Assembly (NCBI RefSeq): GCF_036429475.1
Contig: NZ_CP144125.1
Span: 62,001 to 126,000 of the forward strand
Length of the DNA: 64,000 nucleotides
Direction: 5' to 3'
Source: Halalkalicoccus sp. CGA53
Lineage (GTDB): Archaea > Halobacteriota > Halobacteria > Halobacteriales > Halalkalicoccaceae
The position numbers were made by a program, and so were the translations under genes. The notes beneath the pieces were generated by a model that did no database searches, was not told the DNA's origin, and saw only the letters and a program-made list of their open reading frames with translations. Below, piece by piece: positions 8,817-17,642 of this stretch (its first letter is position 1; the number at the start of each line of letters is the position of its first letter).

Positions 8817-9329
8817 ATGGCATCGCCACGCACGCTCTGCAAATCGGCGCTGTTTACGCTGGTCGTCCCCGGATCGGTCGGGGTGTGGATCCCGCAGCTA
8901 CTCCGCCGACGCGAACACCCTGACGGTCCGAAACTACCGCTCCCCCGGCCGGCTTCCCGGGTGGCGGGGACGCTCTCGATCCTCGCCGGCGCGCTGCTCT
9001 ACGTGCACACCGCCTGGCGGTTCGCGGACGAAGGGGAGGGGACCCCGGCGCCGATCGACGAACCGGAGCCGCTCGTCGTCGGTGGGATCTACGCCCACGT
9101 GCGCAACCCCATGTACCTCGCCGTCCTCCTGGTGGTCCTCGGTCAGGCGATCCTGTTCAGATCGCTGCACGTGCTCTGGTGGGCCGCGGGCTGTCTCCTC
9201 GGCTTCCACGACCGGGTGGTCGGCTGGGAGGAGCCACATCTAGCGGAGAAACACGGCGAGGTGTACGAGCGATACTGCGAGGCGGTCCCACGGTGGATAC
9301 CGCGACTCCGTCCGTGGACCGGCGGGTGA
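8817..9329 (+). CDS. isoprenylcysteine carboxyl methyltransferase family membrane protein
   Basis: 170 aa membrane protein with about four hydrophobic segments and the family signature HVRNPMYLAVLLVVLG followed by the C-terminal EEPHLAEKHGEVYERYCEAVPRWIPR block, which binds S-adenosylmethionine in ICMT/PEMT-like enzymes. It probably methylates a lipid-linked or small hydrophobic acceptor; true protein prenylcysteine substrates are not expected to be assumed in archaea. A TATA-like tttta element lies about 28 bp before the ATG. Confidence 0.8.
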   Translation: MASPRTLCKSALFTLVVPGSVGVWIPQLLRRREHPDGPKLPLPRPASRVAGTLSILAGALLYVHTAWRFADEGEGTPAPIDEPEPLVVGGIYAHVRNPMYLAVLLVVLGQAILFRSLHVLWWAAGCLLGFHDRVVGWEEPHLAEKHGEVYERYCEAVPRWIPRLRPWTGG

Positions 9330-9368
9330 CGCCCGACTGGATCTACGACGCCACCGGCTCTCGGCCGA

Positions 9369-10088
9369 CTACGACCGGGAGGGGACGACCTCGTTGACGA
9401 GGGTGCCGACCCCCTCGTAGGTGATCTCGATCCGGTCGCCGGGTCCGATCAGCCCCGGGTTCGCGGGGCTCCCGAAGGCGACCACGTCGCCGGGCTGGAA
9501 CGTAAAGCGCTCGGAGAGGTACGAGACGACCTCGAACGGGTCGAACAGCATCAACTCTGTGTTCGCCTCCTGACGCCGACCTCCGTTTATCTCGGTGTGC
9601 ATCTCGATCCCCCTCGGGTCGAGGTCGGTCTCGATCCACGGTCCGAGCGGACCGGAGCCGTCGAAGGCCTTCCTGGCCGTGCGCCCCTGCTGGTCGAGCG
9701 CGTCCAGGTCGTTCATGACCGTGTACCCCCGGATCGCGTCCGGAACGTCCTCCTCCGAGAGGTCGGTACAGCGCTCGTCGATCACGGCCGCGAGTTCGCC
9801 CGCGTAGGTGAACTCCTCGGTGAACGCCGGGTACTCGATCGGGTCGTGGTGGGCGATCACCGAAACCGGGGGTTTGATGAAGAAGTCGGGCTCTGTGGGG
9901 CGGTCGTAGTCCATCTGTGAGAGCGTCTCCGCGTAGTTCCTGCCAACACAGTAGAGCGCCGTCGGATCACACGGGGCGAGCAGCTCCGTTTCTGGTACCT
10001 GGAACCGTTCGCCCTCGTGCGCGATGCACTCGCCGTCGTAGGAACCCGAGACGACCCGGCCGTCGACCGCCGCGCGCGCCAGACGCAT
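9369..10088 (-). CDS. fumarylacetoacetate hydrolase family protein
   Basis: 239 aa protein with the FAH fold, a family of metal-dependent hydrolases and decarboxylases acting on 2-oxo-acid dicarbonyl compounds. Family landmarks are CVGRNYAE, FFIKPPVSVI, GYTVMNDLDALD and GPLGPWIETD near the middle, and FQPGDVVAFGSPANPG and ITYEGVGTLVN at the end. The metal site usually has Glu-x-Glu before LA; here it reads AGELA (A96, E98), so one ligand seems lost. The gene lies just downstream of the HAD/SRAP pair on the same strand. Substrate unknown. Confidence 0.85.
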   Translation of the reverse strand: MRLARAAVDGRVVSGSYDGECIAHEGERFQVPETELLAPCDPTALYCVGRNYAETLSQMDYDRPTEPDFFIKPPVSVIAHHDPIEYPAFTEEFTYAGELAAVIDERCTDLSEEDVPDAIRGYTVMNDLDALDQQGRTARKAFDGSGPLGPWIETDLDPRGIEMHTEINGGRRQEANTELMLFDPFEVVSYLSERFTFQPGDVVAFGSPANPGLIGPGDRIEITYEGVGTLVNEVVPSRS

Positions 10089-10126
10089 ACCCCCGTTCGA
10101 GTCGCCCGCGACCTGAGTGGTTCGGT

Positions 10127-10783
10127 TTAACCCTCGAACACGCCCACCAGGTCGTGGAGGCTCTCAATCTCGTGGGTGGGGGTCGCCGGCAGGTCGTAGT
10201 CGACCCTGTGCTCCCGGCGGATGAACGCGCTGTCGGCACCTACCGCCCGTGCGGCGAGCACGTCCACGCCGCTGTCACCGACGTAGAGCGCCTCGCCCGG
10301 ATCGCAGTCGAGCGCTGAGAGCGCGCGTTCGATGTAGTGGCCGCTCGGCTTCTTCCGCTCGATCCCTTCCGGGGTCGGCTCGCGCCCGTAGACGACCTCG
10401 AACTCCGTGAGGTCGAAGTGTTCGACGATGAACGAGACGGTCTCCTGCTGGTTGTTGCTCACCATTCCGAGCGTCGATGGGAGGGTAGAGAGCGCCGAGA
10501 CGTCGTCGTAGAGCGACTTCTCGCCCGCACGGATCGCCTCCTGCTGGACGGCGGAGGCGTTCGCGTCGCGGGCGCGCCAGAGATCCGCGGGGTCGAGGCC
10601 GTGCCGGCGGGAGACCGACGCGAGACCCTCCGGCGTCGTGCGCAGGAGCGCCTCGACGTCCTCCTCGCGCGGGTCGACGTCGAACGACGCGAACGTCTCC
10701 CTGACCGCCTCGCGGATGACCGACCAGTCGGTCAGTTCGACGATCACGCCGTCGTTGTCGAAGACGACCGCCTCGTAGCTCAC
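10127..10783 (-). CDS. HAD-superfamily hydrolase
   Basis: 218 aa haloacid-dehalogenase-type phosphatase of the phosphoglycolate phosphatase-like group. Motif I is VVFDNDGVI (nucleophile Asp and general acid Asp), motif II MVSNNQ, motif III has Lys in ERKKPSGHY, and motif IV is YVGDSGVDVLAA. The helical cap lies between residues ~15 and 85. The GTG start at 10783 overlaps the stop of the SRAP gene as GTGA, so the two genes are probably translationally coupled. Confidence 0.87.
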   Translation of the reverse strand: MSYEAVVFDNDGVIVELTDWSVIREAVRETFASFDVDPREEDVEALLRTTPEGLASVSRRHGLDPADLWRARDANASAVQQEAIRAGEKSLYDDVSALSTLPSTLGMVSNNQQETVSFIVEHFDLTEFEVVYGREPTPEGIERKKPSGHYIERALSALDCDPGEALYVGDSGVDVLAARAVGADSAFIRREHRVDYDLPATPTHEIESLHDLVGVFEG

Positions 10784-11475
10784 GCGCCGACCTCCTCGAT
10801 CAGTTCGGGTCCGTCGACGCTCGGATCGTTCACCGCCGTCGAGACGGGGTAGGAGTGGAACCCCTCGCCGGGGATCGGCCGGAGCAGGTCGCGTCGCTCG
10901 TCCGGGTCGGCCGTCAACCACTCCCGTTCTCGGTCTTCGGGGAGGACGACCGCCATCCGGTGGTGCAGTGGCTCGACCACCTCGTTCGGCCCGGTCGTGA
11001 GGATCGTGAACGCCTCGGTCGGTTCGGTCTCGTCCGCACTCCCCTCCCCCGAGAAGGCGTCGAGTCCGGTCTGGCGCGTCGGCGGCGTCCAGGCCTCCCA
11101 GAGCCCGGCCATCGCGAACGGCTCGCCGTCGCGACGGGCGACCCGGTAGGGTCGCTTCTCCCCGCCCTCGTCGACCCACTCGTAGAAGCCGTCGGCCACC
11201 ACGAGACACGGTCGCTCGCGGTAGGCCTCCCGGAAGCTCCGTTTCTCGGCCACGGTCTCCGAACGGGCGTTGATCAGGTCGCGGCGGTCCTCCGCCCACG
11301 TCGGGGTGAGCCCCCAGGTCATCGGCGAGATGGTCTCGGGCGTGTCGGCACGGATCACCGGCAACGACTCGCGCGGCGCGGCGTTGTACGTCGGCTCGAT
11401 CGGTTCGGTCGCTCGCGCGTCGAATCGCACCTCCAGGACCTCGCCCGAGACCGTCAGGGTGTAGCGTCCGCACAT
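10780..11475 (-). CDS. SRAP family protein (HMCES/YedK-like abasic-site shield)
   Basis: 231 aa SOS-response-associated peptidase-fold protein. The catalytic Cys2 is directly after Met (MCGRYTL), which fixes the start at 11475. Other conserved positions are YNAAPRE, DGFYEW (Glu) and PLHHRMAVVL (His). Family members form a thiazolidine crosslink with abasic sites in single-stranded DNA and protect replication forks. A non-conserved Ser/Glu/Asp-rich insert sits near residues 140-155. Its stop overlaps the GTG of the downstream HAD gene. Confidence 0.92.
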   Translation of the reverse strand: MCGRYTLTVSGEVLEVRFDARATEPIEPTYNAAPRESLPVIRADTPETISPMTWGLTPTWAEDRRDLINARSETVAEKRSFREAYRERPCLVVADGFYEWVDEGGEKRPYRVARRDGEPFAMAGLWEAWTPPTRQTGLDAFSGEGSADETEPTEAFTILTTGPNEVVEPLHHRMAVVLPEDREREWLTADPDERRDLLRPIPGEGFHSYPVSTAVNDPSVDGPELIEEVGA

Positions 11476-11900
11476 ACCCTTACTACACGCTGCGAGGAGC
11501 ATAACGGCTCTGCGTTTCGAGAGACCCCTCGTGATCGAAGGGGCCGTGGAAATGCCCACGGGCCCGTCGACACTCATACGGGGTGTATGCGGACAGTCCC
11601 GAAGCGAGACCATCCACGTCCCGCTACACGTCCACCCGGTATGTACTTTCGCCATGCCATAGACGAACGGGAAGAAACTCGACCGTCCGCTGATCGACGA
11701 CCGGGGTGTAGAGCCGTTCGACGGGGGCCGACGACGACGCTCGAACCGGGAACCGTCGGGCGCTCGGCATATCGGTCGTTCGACATAGACACCGCAATTA
11801 ATATATTTCTGGCCGTAAAAGAAACTGGTGTCGGCGATGGGTACTGTGTACCTCCCCACCCCACTCCGCAGGTCCATCGGCCGACACGGTTTTCACGCCT
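11476..11900. other. 425 bp intergenic region with an isolated TATA-like element
   Basis: No gene could be supported here. Short open frames exist on both strands, but none has recognisable motifs or start signals. The only striking element is the AT-rich stretch at 11796-11809 (caattaatatattt), which on the minus strand looks like a good archaeal TATA box. It would direct transcription leftwards from about 11775, some 300 bp ahead of the SRAP start, so either a long leader or a small RNA could be made. Confidence 0.4.
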
Positions 11901-12665
11901 TCAGACCCCGTCGAGCGGTCGAGCCGTCGCCCGCGTCGCGGTCGCCTTGAACGAGACCTCGACCTCGGTTCCCGGAGCGAGGTCGAGACGGTCGAGGCTC
12001 GACCGGGTCACGAGCGCCGAGAGCGGCGTCTCGCCGCCTACGTCGACCGTGACCGTCGCGACCGTCTCCCCCGCGTCGATCGAGCGGACGGTCCCCGAGA
12101 ACCGGTTTCGCGCGCTCGTCCCGTCCTCGTCCGGCGATTCCGAGGGGGCGGTGAGCGTGACCGCGTCCGCCCGGATCGACACCTCGACCGACTCGGACTC
12201 CGGAGGGACGAGCGCGCGGAGCCGGCCGACCCCCGTCTCGACGACGCCGAGTTCGCCCGTCCGGTCGACGACCCGACCCTCGAGAACCGTCTTCCCGACC
12301 GTCGCCAGCCCGGAGGAGGCGGCTTCGAGCCGCCCGAACCGCCGCGAGAGCGCCCGGGCGGTGTCGGTGAGGCTGCTCCCGCCGCCACCGGATCCCCCCC
12401 GGGTTCGCTCCGTGAGGGGGCCGAGCGCCTCCTCGAGGGCGACGATCCGGCGCTGGGCGTGGGCGTACGACCGACCGAGGGCGGCCGCCGCGGCGTGGAT
12501 CGAGCCGTGGTCGTCGATCGCCGAGAGGAGCTCGACATCGCGTTTCGTCACCGCGAGGTCGCCGACCACGAGTTGCACCTCGAACCCCTCGCGCAGTTCC
12601 TCGTCCATTCGACGTTCGCTCAGACCGGCGCGGTCGGGATCAATCCAGCGGTCGGGCCGGGTCAT
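11901..12665 (-). CDS. ModE-like molybdate/tungstate-responsive transcriptional regulator
   Basis: 254 aa. The N-terminal winged HTH of the ModE/LysR type covers about residues 38-100 (VTKRDVELLSAIDDHGSIHAAAAALG, then SYAHAQRRI). The C-terminal half (about 120-250) holds two TOBE-like ligand-binding segments, each with valine-rich strands and a T-V-[DR]-[VS] pattern. The neighbours are the tungstate transporter genes on the same strand, 77 bp upstream, so it most likely senses tungstate or molybdate and controls the operon. An inverted repeat spans the gap and overlaps its start codon. Confidence 0.85.
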   Translation of the reverse strand: MTRPDRWIDPDRAGLSERRMDEELREGFEVQLVVGDLAVTKRDVELLSAIDDHGSIHAAAAALGRSYAHAQRRIVALEEALGPLTERTRGGSGGGGSSLTDTARALSRRFGRLEAASSGLATVGKTVLEGRVVDRTGELGVVETGVGRLRALVPPESESVEVSIRADAVTLTAPSESPDEDGTSARNRFSGTVRSIDAGETVATVTVDVGGETPLSALVTRSSLDRLDLAPGTEVEVSFKATATRATARPLDGV

Positions 12666-12743
12666 ACTGTCGGCTGTATCCGTCTACCGAGTCCCGGCAC
12701 CACGAGGGTTCGATACTTGTGAACGACGTACAGACGACAGTAT
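12664..12743. repeat. 15 bp inverted repeat flanking the tupC-regulator junction (candidate ModE-like operator)
   Basis: Left arm 12664-12678 reads atactgtcggctgta. The right arm, 12729-12743 on the opposite strand, reads atactgtcgtctgta, 14 of 15 identical. The arms flank a 50 bp spacer. The left arm begins two bases inside the regulator start codon and the right arm touches the tupC stop. Each arm is itself loosely palindromic (ATAC-N8-GTAT/GTAC). This resembles bacterial ModE boxes in layout; that comparison is from memory. Autoregulation or transcript folding are both possible. Confidence 0.5.
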
Positions 12744-13516
12744 CAGTAGACCAGCTCGCCCTCGACGAACTTCCGCGTCCGCCCGTCGCGTGGCTCATCG
12801 AAGACCCGCTCGGTCGGTCCGATCTCGGCGATCCCGGTCCCGAGCACCACCGCCACGCGGTCGGCGATCCGCTCTGCCTGGTGCATGTCGTGCGTCGCGA
12901 GGACCACGCCGATCCCTCGCCCTCGCGCCTCGTCGATCGCCTCCTCCAGCACGGCGGTGTTCCGGGGGTCGAGGTCGGAGGTGGGCTCGTCGAGCAGCAA
13001 CACGTCGGGGTCGTAGGCGAGCGCACGGGCGAACGCGACGCGCTGGGCCTCCCCACCGGAGAGCGATCGGGCGTTCTGCTCCTCTTTCCCGTTCAGACCG
13101 ACGACCGAGAGCGCCTCGCTCGCCGCCTCGGCCGTCCCGTTTCGTCTGCCGACGAGGTCCGCGACGCTCCGTCTTACCCTGTCGGTCCAGGACTGGCGCA
13201 CCCGGAGGCCGTACTCGGCGTTCTCCAGCACTGAAACGTCGAAGAGGCTGGCCTCCTGAAACACCATCCCGACGTTCCGACGCATCGCGAGTCGCCGGCC
13301 CTCGGAGACCGCCCAGACGTCGGTTCCCTCGAACCGGATCGCCCCGCTACCGGGCCGTTCGAACAGCGCGAGCAGCCGGAGGAGGGTGGACTTGCCGACC
13401 CCGGACGGACCGATGATCGCCAGCACCTCGCCGCGCTCGACCGAGAGCGAGAGCCCCTCGAACACCCGCTCGTCGTACGCGTGCGAGACGTCGCTCACCT
13501 CGAGGAGGGCCGTCAT
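12743..13516 (-). CDS. tupC: tungstate ABC transporter, ATP-binding protein
   Basis: 257 aa ABC ATPase. Walker A is GPSGVGKST (near residue 35), the Q-loop is VFQEASLF, the signature is [15 protein letters not shown] and Walker B is [12 protein letters not shown] with an H-loop in ATHDMHQAE. It energises uptake through the permease encoded at 13513. The ATG at 13516 overlaps the permease stop as ATGA, so the two are translationally coupled. There is no C-terminal TOBE domain; the TOBE-like regulator is encoded separately downstream. Confidence 0.9.
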   Translation of the reverse strand: MTALLEVSDVSHAYDERVFEGLSLSVERGEVLAIIGPSGVGKSTLLRLLALFERPGSGAIRFEGTDVWAVSEGRRLAMRRNVGMVFQEASLFDVSVLENAEYGLRVRQSWTDRVRRSVADLVGRRNGTAEAASEALSVVGLNGKEEQNARSLSGGEAQRVAFARALAYDPDVLLLDEPTSDLDPRNTAVLEEAIDEARGRGIGVVLATHDMHQAERIADRVAVVLGTGIAEIGPTERVFDEPRDGRTRKFVEGELVY

Positions 13517-14247
13517 CGCGTCCCCCCGCTCCCGCCGAGACGGCCGACGGCCGCGTTCACGAGGAGGACCAGCACGACGAGGATCGCCCCGAGGAACATC
13601 GCGGTCTCGAACCGGCCCTGTCTCGCCTCGAGCTGGATCGCCGTCGTGAGGTTTCTGGTGTAGGAGGTGCCGTCGGCGTAGGCGATGTTCCCGCCGACGA
13701 TGAGGACCGAGCCGACCTCGCTGATCGCCCGGCCGAAGCCGGCGAGGACGGCCGTCGCGATGCCGAAGCGTGCCTCCTTGATCACGACGAGCGCGACGTC
13801 GAGTCGGGTTCCCCCCATCGCGAACGCCGCGTCGCGGACACTCTCCTCGACGCTCGTCACCGCCGCGAGGCTCACCCCCGTGATCACCGGCGTCGCGAGC
13901 ACGAACTGCGAGATGATCATCGCCTCCGGGGTGAAGACCAGTCCCAGCGAGCCGAACGGGCCGCTGCTCGAGAGCGCAAAGAGCACGACGAGGCCGACGA
14001 CGACGCTCGGAAAGCCCATCCCCGTGTTGATGATCGCCGTCACGAGGCTCTTTCCGGGGAACCGATTGAACCCGACGGCCATCGCGACGGGGAGGCTGAA
14101 CAGCGTCGAGATCGCCACCGCGATCAGGCTCACGGTGAGCGAGACGCGGACGATGCTCGTGATGTAGTGGCGTTCGAACGGGAGATCGACGAACGCCGGG
14201 AGCGTCTCGGCGGTCAACAGGGCCACCGCGGTCACCGGTATCGACAT
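13513..14247 (-). CDS. tupB: tungstate ABC transporter, permease protein
   Basis: 244 aa integral membrane protein with about six hydrophobic segments. The ABC-permease EAA-like loop is visible near [35 protein letters not shown] in the central part. It forms the membrane channel of the transporter with the ATPase (overlapping gene) and the binding protein (3 bp upstream). The [17 protein letters not shown] region is typical of TupB-like permeases. Confidence 0.9.
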   Translation of the reverse strand: MSIPVTAVALLTAETLPAFVDLPFERHYITSIVRVSLTVSLIAVAISTLFSLPVAMAVGFNRFPGKSLVTAIINTGMGFPSVVVGLVVLFALSSSGPFGSLGLVFTPEAMIISQFVLATPVITGVSLAAVTSVEESVRDAAFAMGGTRLDVALVVIKEARFGIATAVLAGFGRAISEVGSVLIVGGNIAYADGTSYTRNLTTAIQLEARQGRFETAMFLGAILVVLVLLVNAAVGRLGGSGGTR

Positions 14248-14250
14248 CGT

Positions 14251-15264
14251 TCAATCACCGTCGTCGTCCTCCGCATCGCCGTCGGCACTCCACCCTTCCG
14301 GGACGTACTGCTCGAAGTTCGGGTCCTCAGAGAGTGCCTCGGGGAAGAACAGCTGTTCGCCGTCGAGCGCGTAGTTCTCGACGACGTCCTGGCCTTCCGG
14401 ACCGGTGAGGAAGCCGAGGTACGCCATCGCGAGGTCGTAGTTCCGATCCTCGAACCGGGCGGGGTTCGCCGCGAGTACCCCATACGGGTTCGCGAGGATC
14501 TCGGGGCCGCCCTTGACGGGGCCCTCGACGAGGATCACGAGTTCGATCTCGCCCTGCTGGGAGATGTACGTCCCGCGGTCGGCGAGGGTGTACGCCCCCT
14601 GCTGGCTCGCCTGGTTGAGCGTATCACCCATCCCCTGTCCGGTCTCGAGATACCACTCCCCGCCCGGCTCGGCGTCGGACTCCTCCCAGATCGCGAGTTC
14701 GGCCGAGTGCGTCCCCGAGTTGTCCCCGCGAGAGGCGAACAGCTCCTCGGCCCCGGCGATGGCAGCGAACGCCTCGATCGCGTCCCCCCCTCCCTCGATC
14801 CCCGCCGGGTCGTCCGCGGAGCCGACGATCACGTAGTCGTTGAACATCAGATCCCGTCGGTTCACCCCGTAGCCCTCCTCCAGGAACTCGTCCTCCTGTC
14901 CGCGGGCGTGGACCATGATCACGTCCGCGTCGCCGTTTCTCGCCGTCTCGAGCGCCGCACCGGTGCCCTGTGCGATCGCCTGAACTGGCGTGCCGAAACG
15001 CTCTTCGAACGCGAGGTTGACCTCGTCGAGCAGGCCCGTGTCGTAGGTGCTCGTCGTCGTCGTGAGGACGAGTTCCTCGCCCTCGACGCTCCCCCCGGAT
15101 TCCCCGCTCGCGCTATCGCCGTCCTCTCCGGCATCGTCACCGCCGCCGTTCTCCCCGTCTCCGGCGTCTCCCTCTCCGTCATCCACCATCCCCGTACAAC
15201 CGGTGAGTCCAGCCGTCACCGTTCCACCCGCGAGCGCGAGGAACCGCCGGCGTTGTATCGACAT
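14251..15264 (-). CDS. tupA: tungstate ABC transporter, substrate-binding lipoprotein
   Basis: 337 aa. The signal is Tat-like ([11 protein letters not shown]) with a lipobox LTGC, so C23 is probably lipidated. A long Gly/Asp/Glu linker follows. The mature domain opens with [14 protein letters not shown], the oxyanion-binding motif that marks TupA (tungstate) rather than the ModA type. Other TupA landmarks are [23 protein letters not shown] and SRGDNSGTH. It is the first gene of a four-gene set read leftwards (tupA, tupB, tupC, regulator). The tungstate preference is inferred from the family, not shown. Confidence 0.9.
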   Translation of the reverse strand: MSIQRRRFLALAGGTVTAGLTGCTGMVDDGEGDAGDGENGGGDDAGEDGDSASGESGGSVEGEELVLTTTTSTYDTGLLDEVNLAFEERFGTPVQAIAQGTGAALETARNGDADVIMVHARGQEDEFLEEGYGVNRRDLMFNDYVIVGSADDPAGIEGGGDAIEAFAAIAGAEELFASRGDNSGTHSAELAIWEESDAEPGGEWYLETGQGMGDTLNQASQQGAYTLADRGTYISQQGEIELVILVEGPVKGGPEILANPYGVLAANPARFEDRNYDLAMAYLGFLTGPEGQDVVENYALDGEQLFFPEALSEDPNFEQYVPEGWSADGDAEDDDGD

Positions 15265-15286
15265 AGATACTACGAACGATGGGACG

Positions 15287-15324
15287 GTGAAATAGGTTCC
15301 GATGGGGTAACCGTTCGGAGTTAC
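15287..15324 (-). promoter_or_regulatory. tup operon promoter region with inverted repeat
   Basis: On the minus strand a TATA-like element (cctatttc, about 15289-15296) lies 26-32 bp before the tupA start, which suggests a leaderless mRNA. Just upstream is an inverted repeat gtaac-N8-gttac at 15307-15324, a position where haloarchaeal regulators often bind. A 16 bp palindrome, GTATC-N6-GATAC, also overlaps the tupA start (15255-15270), though part of it is fixed by coding. Confidence 0.45.
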
Positions 15325-15523
15325 TCACGACGAACGAGTCGTCCATCCACGGGGGTGTGGGACGAACGGTGGTCACACGGTCGAATCGGTGTAACCGAAA
15401 GTAGTTCCGTTGTTCGGACTCCAGCGAGCTATCGACCGCGTCCGCGGTGCGATCCGCGCCGTGAGGTAGATACAGCTCGTCGGGAAGTATCGGGGGGAGT
15501 CGATCGCCTGCCAGGAACCGGGT

Positions 15524-16177
15524 TCAGGACGCCGTTTCTGAGGAGGCGTTGGCGTCAGTGAAGCCCTCGTTCAACATTCCCTGCTGCGCTCGGCGGAGCC
15601 GTTCGGAGAGCGACTGGTGTGAGATGTCGAGGTGTTCGGAGAGCTCCTCCAGGGAGATCTCGCGGGGGATCTCGAAGTAGCCGTGCTCGATGGCGAGTTC
15701 GAGCGCCTCGTACTGCTCCTCCGTGAGCCCGACCTCGGAGAGGTCGTCTTCCGCGATCGTCCGGATCGCGGCGATCGAAACGTCGACGCCGTTCGCTCGC
15801 AGCGATTCGAGCGACTCCTCGATGTCCTCCCGGTCCACGTAGCGCAGCCGGATCGACCACGTCCCCTCCGAACACGTCGCCGTGAGGATCGTCCCGCCGG
15901 TCTCGACGATCGACGGGAGCACCCTGAACGCCTCTGCACACCGGATCGAGTAGAGAGACTCCCCCTCGCCCCCGGAGATCAGCGTGTACTCCTCGACGCC
16001 CGGGGTCGCCTCGAGCGCCGCCTCGACCCTCTCTCTCGAGGCTCCCCGAAACCGGATCGGGACACCGTCGGTCAGCACCACCTGTTCGAGCTCCATCTCG
16101 ATCGAGGGCTCGCGCTCTACCGTCTCCGCGAACAGCGTGTCCGCGGCCGAAATCCTGAGTTCTACTATCGTGACCAC
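15524..16177 (-). CDS. HTH-10 (bacterio-opsin activator-type) transcriptional regulator
   Basis: 217 aa haloarchaeal regulator. The C-terminal HTH-10 domain starts at GLTEEQYEALELAIEHGYFEIPR and ends with LSEHLDISHQSLSERLRRAQ, typical of Bat-like proteins. The N-terminal ~140 residues form the usual small-molecule sensing region (VVTIVELRISAADTLFAE at the start). GTG at 16177 gives the standard N-terminus. An upstream ATG at 16291 overlaps the promoter-like gtacttatc and is less likely. Targets are unknown; it is adjacent to, but separated by 259 bp from, the tup operon. Confidence 0.85.
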   Translation of the reverse strand: MVTIVELRISAADTLFAETVEREPSIEMELEQVVLTDGVPIRFRGASRERVEAALEATPGVEEYTLISGGEGESLYSIRCAEAFRVLPSIVETGGTILTATCSEGTWSIRLRYVDREDIEESLESLRANGVDVSIAAIRTIAEDDLSEVGLTEEQYEALELAIEHGYFEIPREISLEELSEHLDISHQSLSERLRRAQQGMLNEGFTDANASSETAS

Positions 16178-16416
16178 GTGGATGTATCCCGGATCGACAC
16201 CGCCCGCGAGACCATCGGCCAGCACGGGTGCTCGATCGACGATAGCTCTAGACGACGGCGCTGGAGATAAGTACCACGTTTGGGTATTCACCGGTGGTCG
16301 GACCGTTTCACCGCGATTCGATCGGTCGCGATCGCCGAGAGAACTCGGCCGTCGGTCTCCGTCACCCCTCGTCCGTGACCGAACCCGTTAATCGCCGACG
16401 GACGGTACGGCCGATT

Positions 16417-17361
16417 ATGAAGGTCGCGATCACGGGCGGGACGGGCTTCGTGGGGTCGCACCTGCTCGACCGTCTCGGCGACGACGGACACGAGGTCGTG
16501 CCGGTTGCACGCGGAACCCGGGAACCGGAGGTCGACCCGCTGGAGCGGTCGGACACCCGGTTCGTCGCGGCGTCCGTCACCGACGGCGCGGCGCTCCGCG
16601 AGGCGTTCGCCGGTTGCGACGCCGTGGCACACCTCGCCGGGATCAACCACGAGCGTGGCGCACAGACCTACCGGGAGGTCCACGTCGCCGGGACGAAGAG
16701 CGTCGTCGAGGCTGCGACCGACGCGGGGGTCGAGAGGCTCGCCCTCACGAGCTACCTGCGCGCCCGCCCGGACTGCGGGTCGGGCTACCTCGAGTCGAAG
16801 TGGGCCGCGGAGGAGGTCGTCCGCAGTTCGGACCTCGAGTACACCGTCGTGAAACCCGGCGTCGTCTACGGAGCCGGGGACCAGATGCTTCGGGGACTCG
16901 CCCGCTCGCTCGTGACCACCCCGGTGTTCCCGGGAGTCGGCCTCGGGGAACGCAGGGTCCGCCCGCTCGCGGTCGCGGACCTCGTCGACGTCCTCGCCGT
17001 CGCCCTCACGACCGATCGGCTCTCGGGGACGACGGTCGCCGTCGCGGGCCCGGAGGAGCTCCCGTTTTCGGGACTCGTTCGACGAGTCGGGGAGGTGATC
17101 GGACGACGGCCGCTGATCGTCCCCACGCCGGTCCCCGCGCTCTCGGCCTCGGCGTGGCTACAGGAGCGGGTGATGGAGACACCGGTCGTCTCGACGGCGG
17201 GCGTCCGGATGCTCGCGGAGGGGGCGACCGAACCGGCCCCCGAGGGCGTCTGCGATCCGCTGCCCGACCACCTGCGACCGTCGAGAGCGTTCTCGGAGCG
17301 ACGGATCGCGGCGGGCCTTCCTCGTTTGAAGCCGTTCGGACTTTCGGACCTCCGGTGGTGA
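16417..17361 (+). CDS. NAD(P)-dependent SDR family protein (NDUFA9/complex I-like subgroup)
   Basis: 314 aa atypical short-chain dehydrogenase. The nucleotide motif TGGTGFVGSHL is at the N-terminus, and HLAGINHERG, SSDLEYTVVKPGVVYGAG and ESKWAAEEVV (replacing the YxxxK of classical SDRs) are typical of the NDUFA9-like group that binds NADPH without clear catalysis. The protein is probably soluble or membrane-associated. The gene is single and divergent from the HTH-10 regulator. Confidence 0.82.
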   Translation: MKVAITGGTGFVGSHLLDRLGDDGHEVVPVARGTREPEVDPLERSDTRFVAASVTDGAALREAFAGCDAVAHLAGINHERGAQTYREVHVAGTKSVVEAATDAGVERLALTSYLRARPDCGSGYLESKWAAEEVVRSSDLEYTVVKPGVVYGAGDQMLRGLARSLVTTPVFPGVGLGERRVRPLAVADLVDVLAVALTTDRLSGTTVAVAGPEELPFSGLVRRVGEVIGRRPLIVPTPVPALSASAWLQERVMETPVVSTAGVRMLAEGATEPAPEGVCDPLPDHLRPSRAFSERRIAAGLPRLKPFGLSDLRW

Positions 17362-17511
17362 ACCCGCTCCGCCGTAGTTCGTCGATCCGATCGGGTCGGG
17401 CTCCGACGCCGCCGGCGACACCGCTCTCGAAAACTGGTACCGACCGAAGTTAGGTGGCTGGGGAGTCGGGCCCACGGATGACGGTCGGCCAGGAGGCGAC
17501 CGTGCTGTGGA

Positions 17512-17585
17512 TGGGCCAACTCGGATTTGAACCGAGGACCTCCCGGTTATCAGCCGAGCGCTCTACCTGGCTAAGCTATTGGCCC
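17512..17585 (-). tRNA. tRNA-Ile (GAU)
   Basis: Cloverleaf folds on the minus strand. The acceptor stem pairs GGGCCAA with TTGGCCC, with A73 as discriminator. The D arm is GCTTAGCCAGGTAGAGC. The anticodon stem-loop is CTCGG-CTGATAA-CCGGG, giving anticodon GAT. The T arm is CTCGG-TTCAAAT-CCGAG. No intron is seen. It lies between the SDR gene and fxsA. Confidence 0.96.
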
Positions 17586-17642
17586 CAGACGAGCGCGTTT
17601 CCACGTTGACCGCTTTCGGTTTTAAGGGTTTCTCTTCGGCCC

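Noticed and set aside
11574-11864. 96-codon minus-strand frame in the gap after the SRAP gene
   Set aside because: No recognisable motif, and the nearest TATA-like element lies inside the frame, so it cannot be its promoter in the usual geometry.
10855-13416. 853-codon plus-strand open frame
   Set aside because: Antisense shadow of the SRAP, ModE-like and tupC genes; its product is Arg/Pro-rich with no family motif, as expected from high-GC antisense frames.
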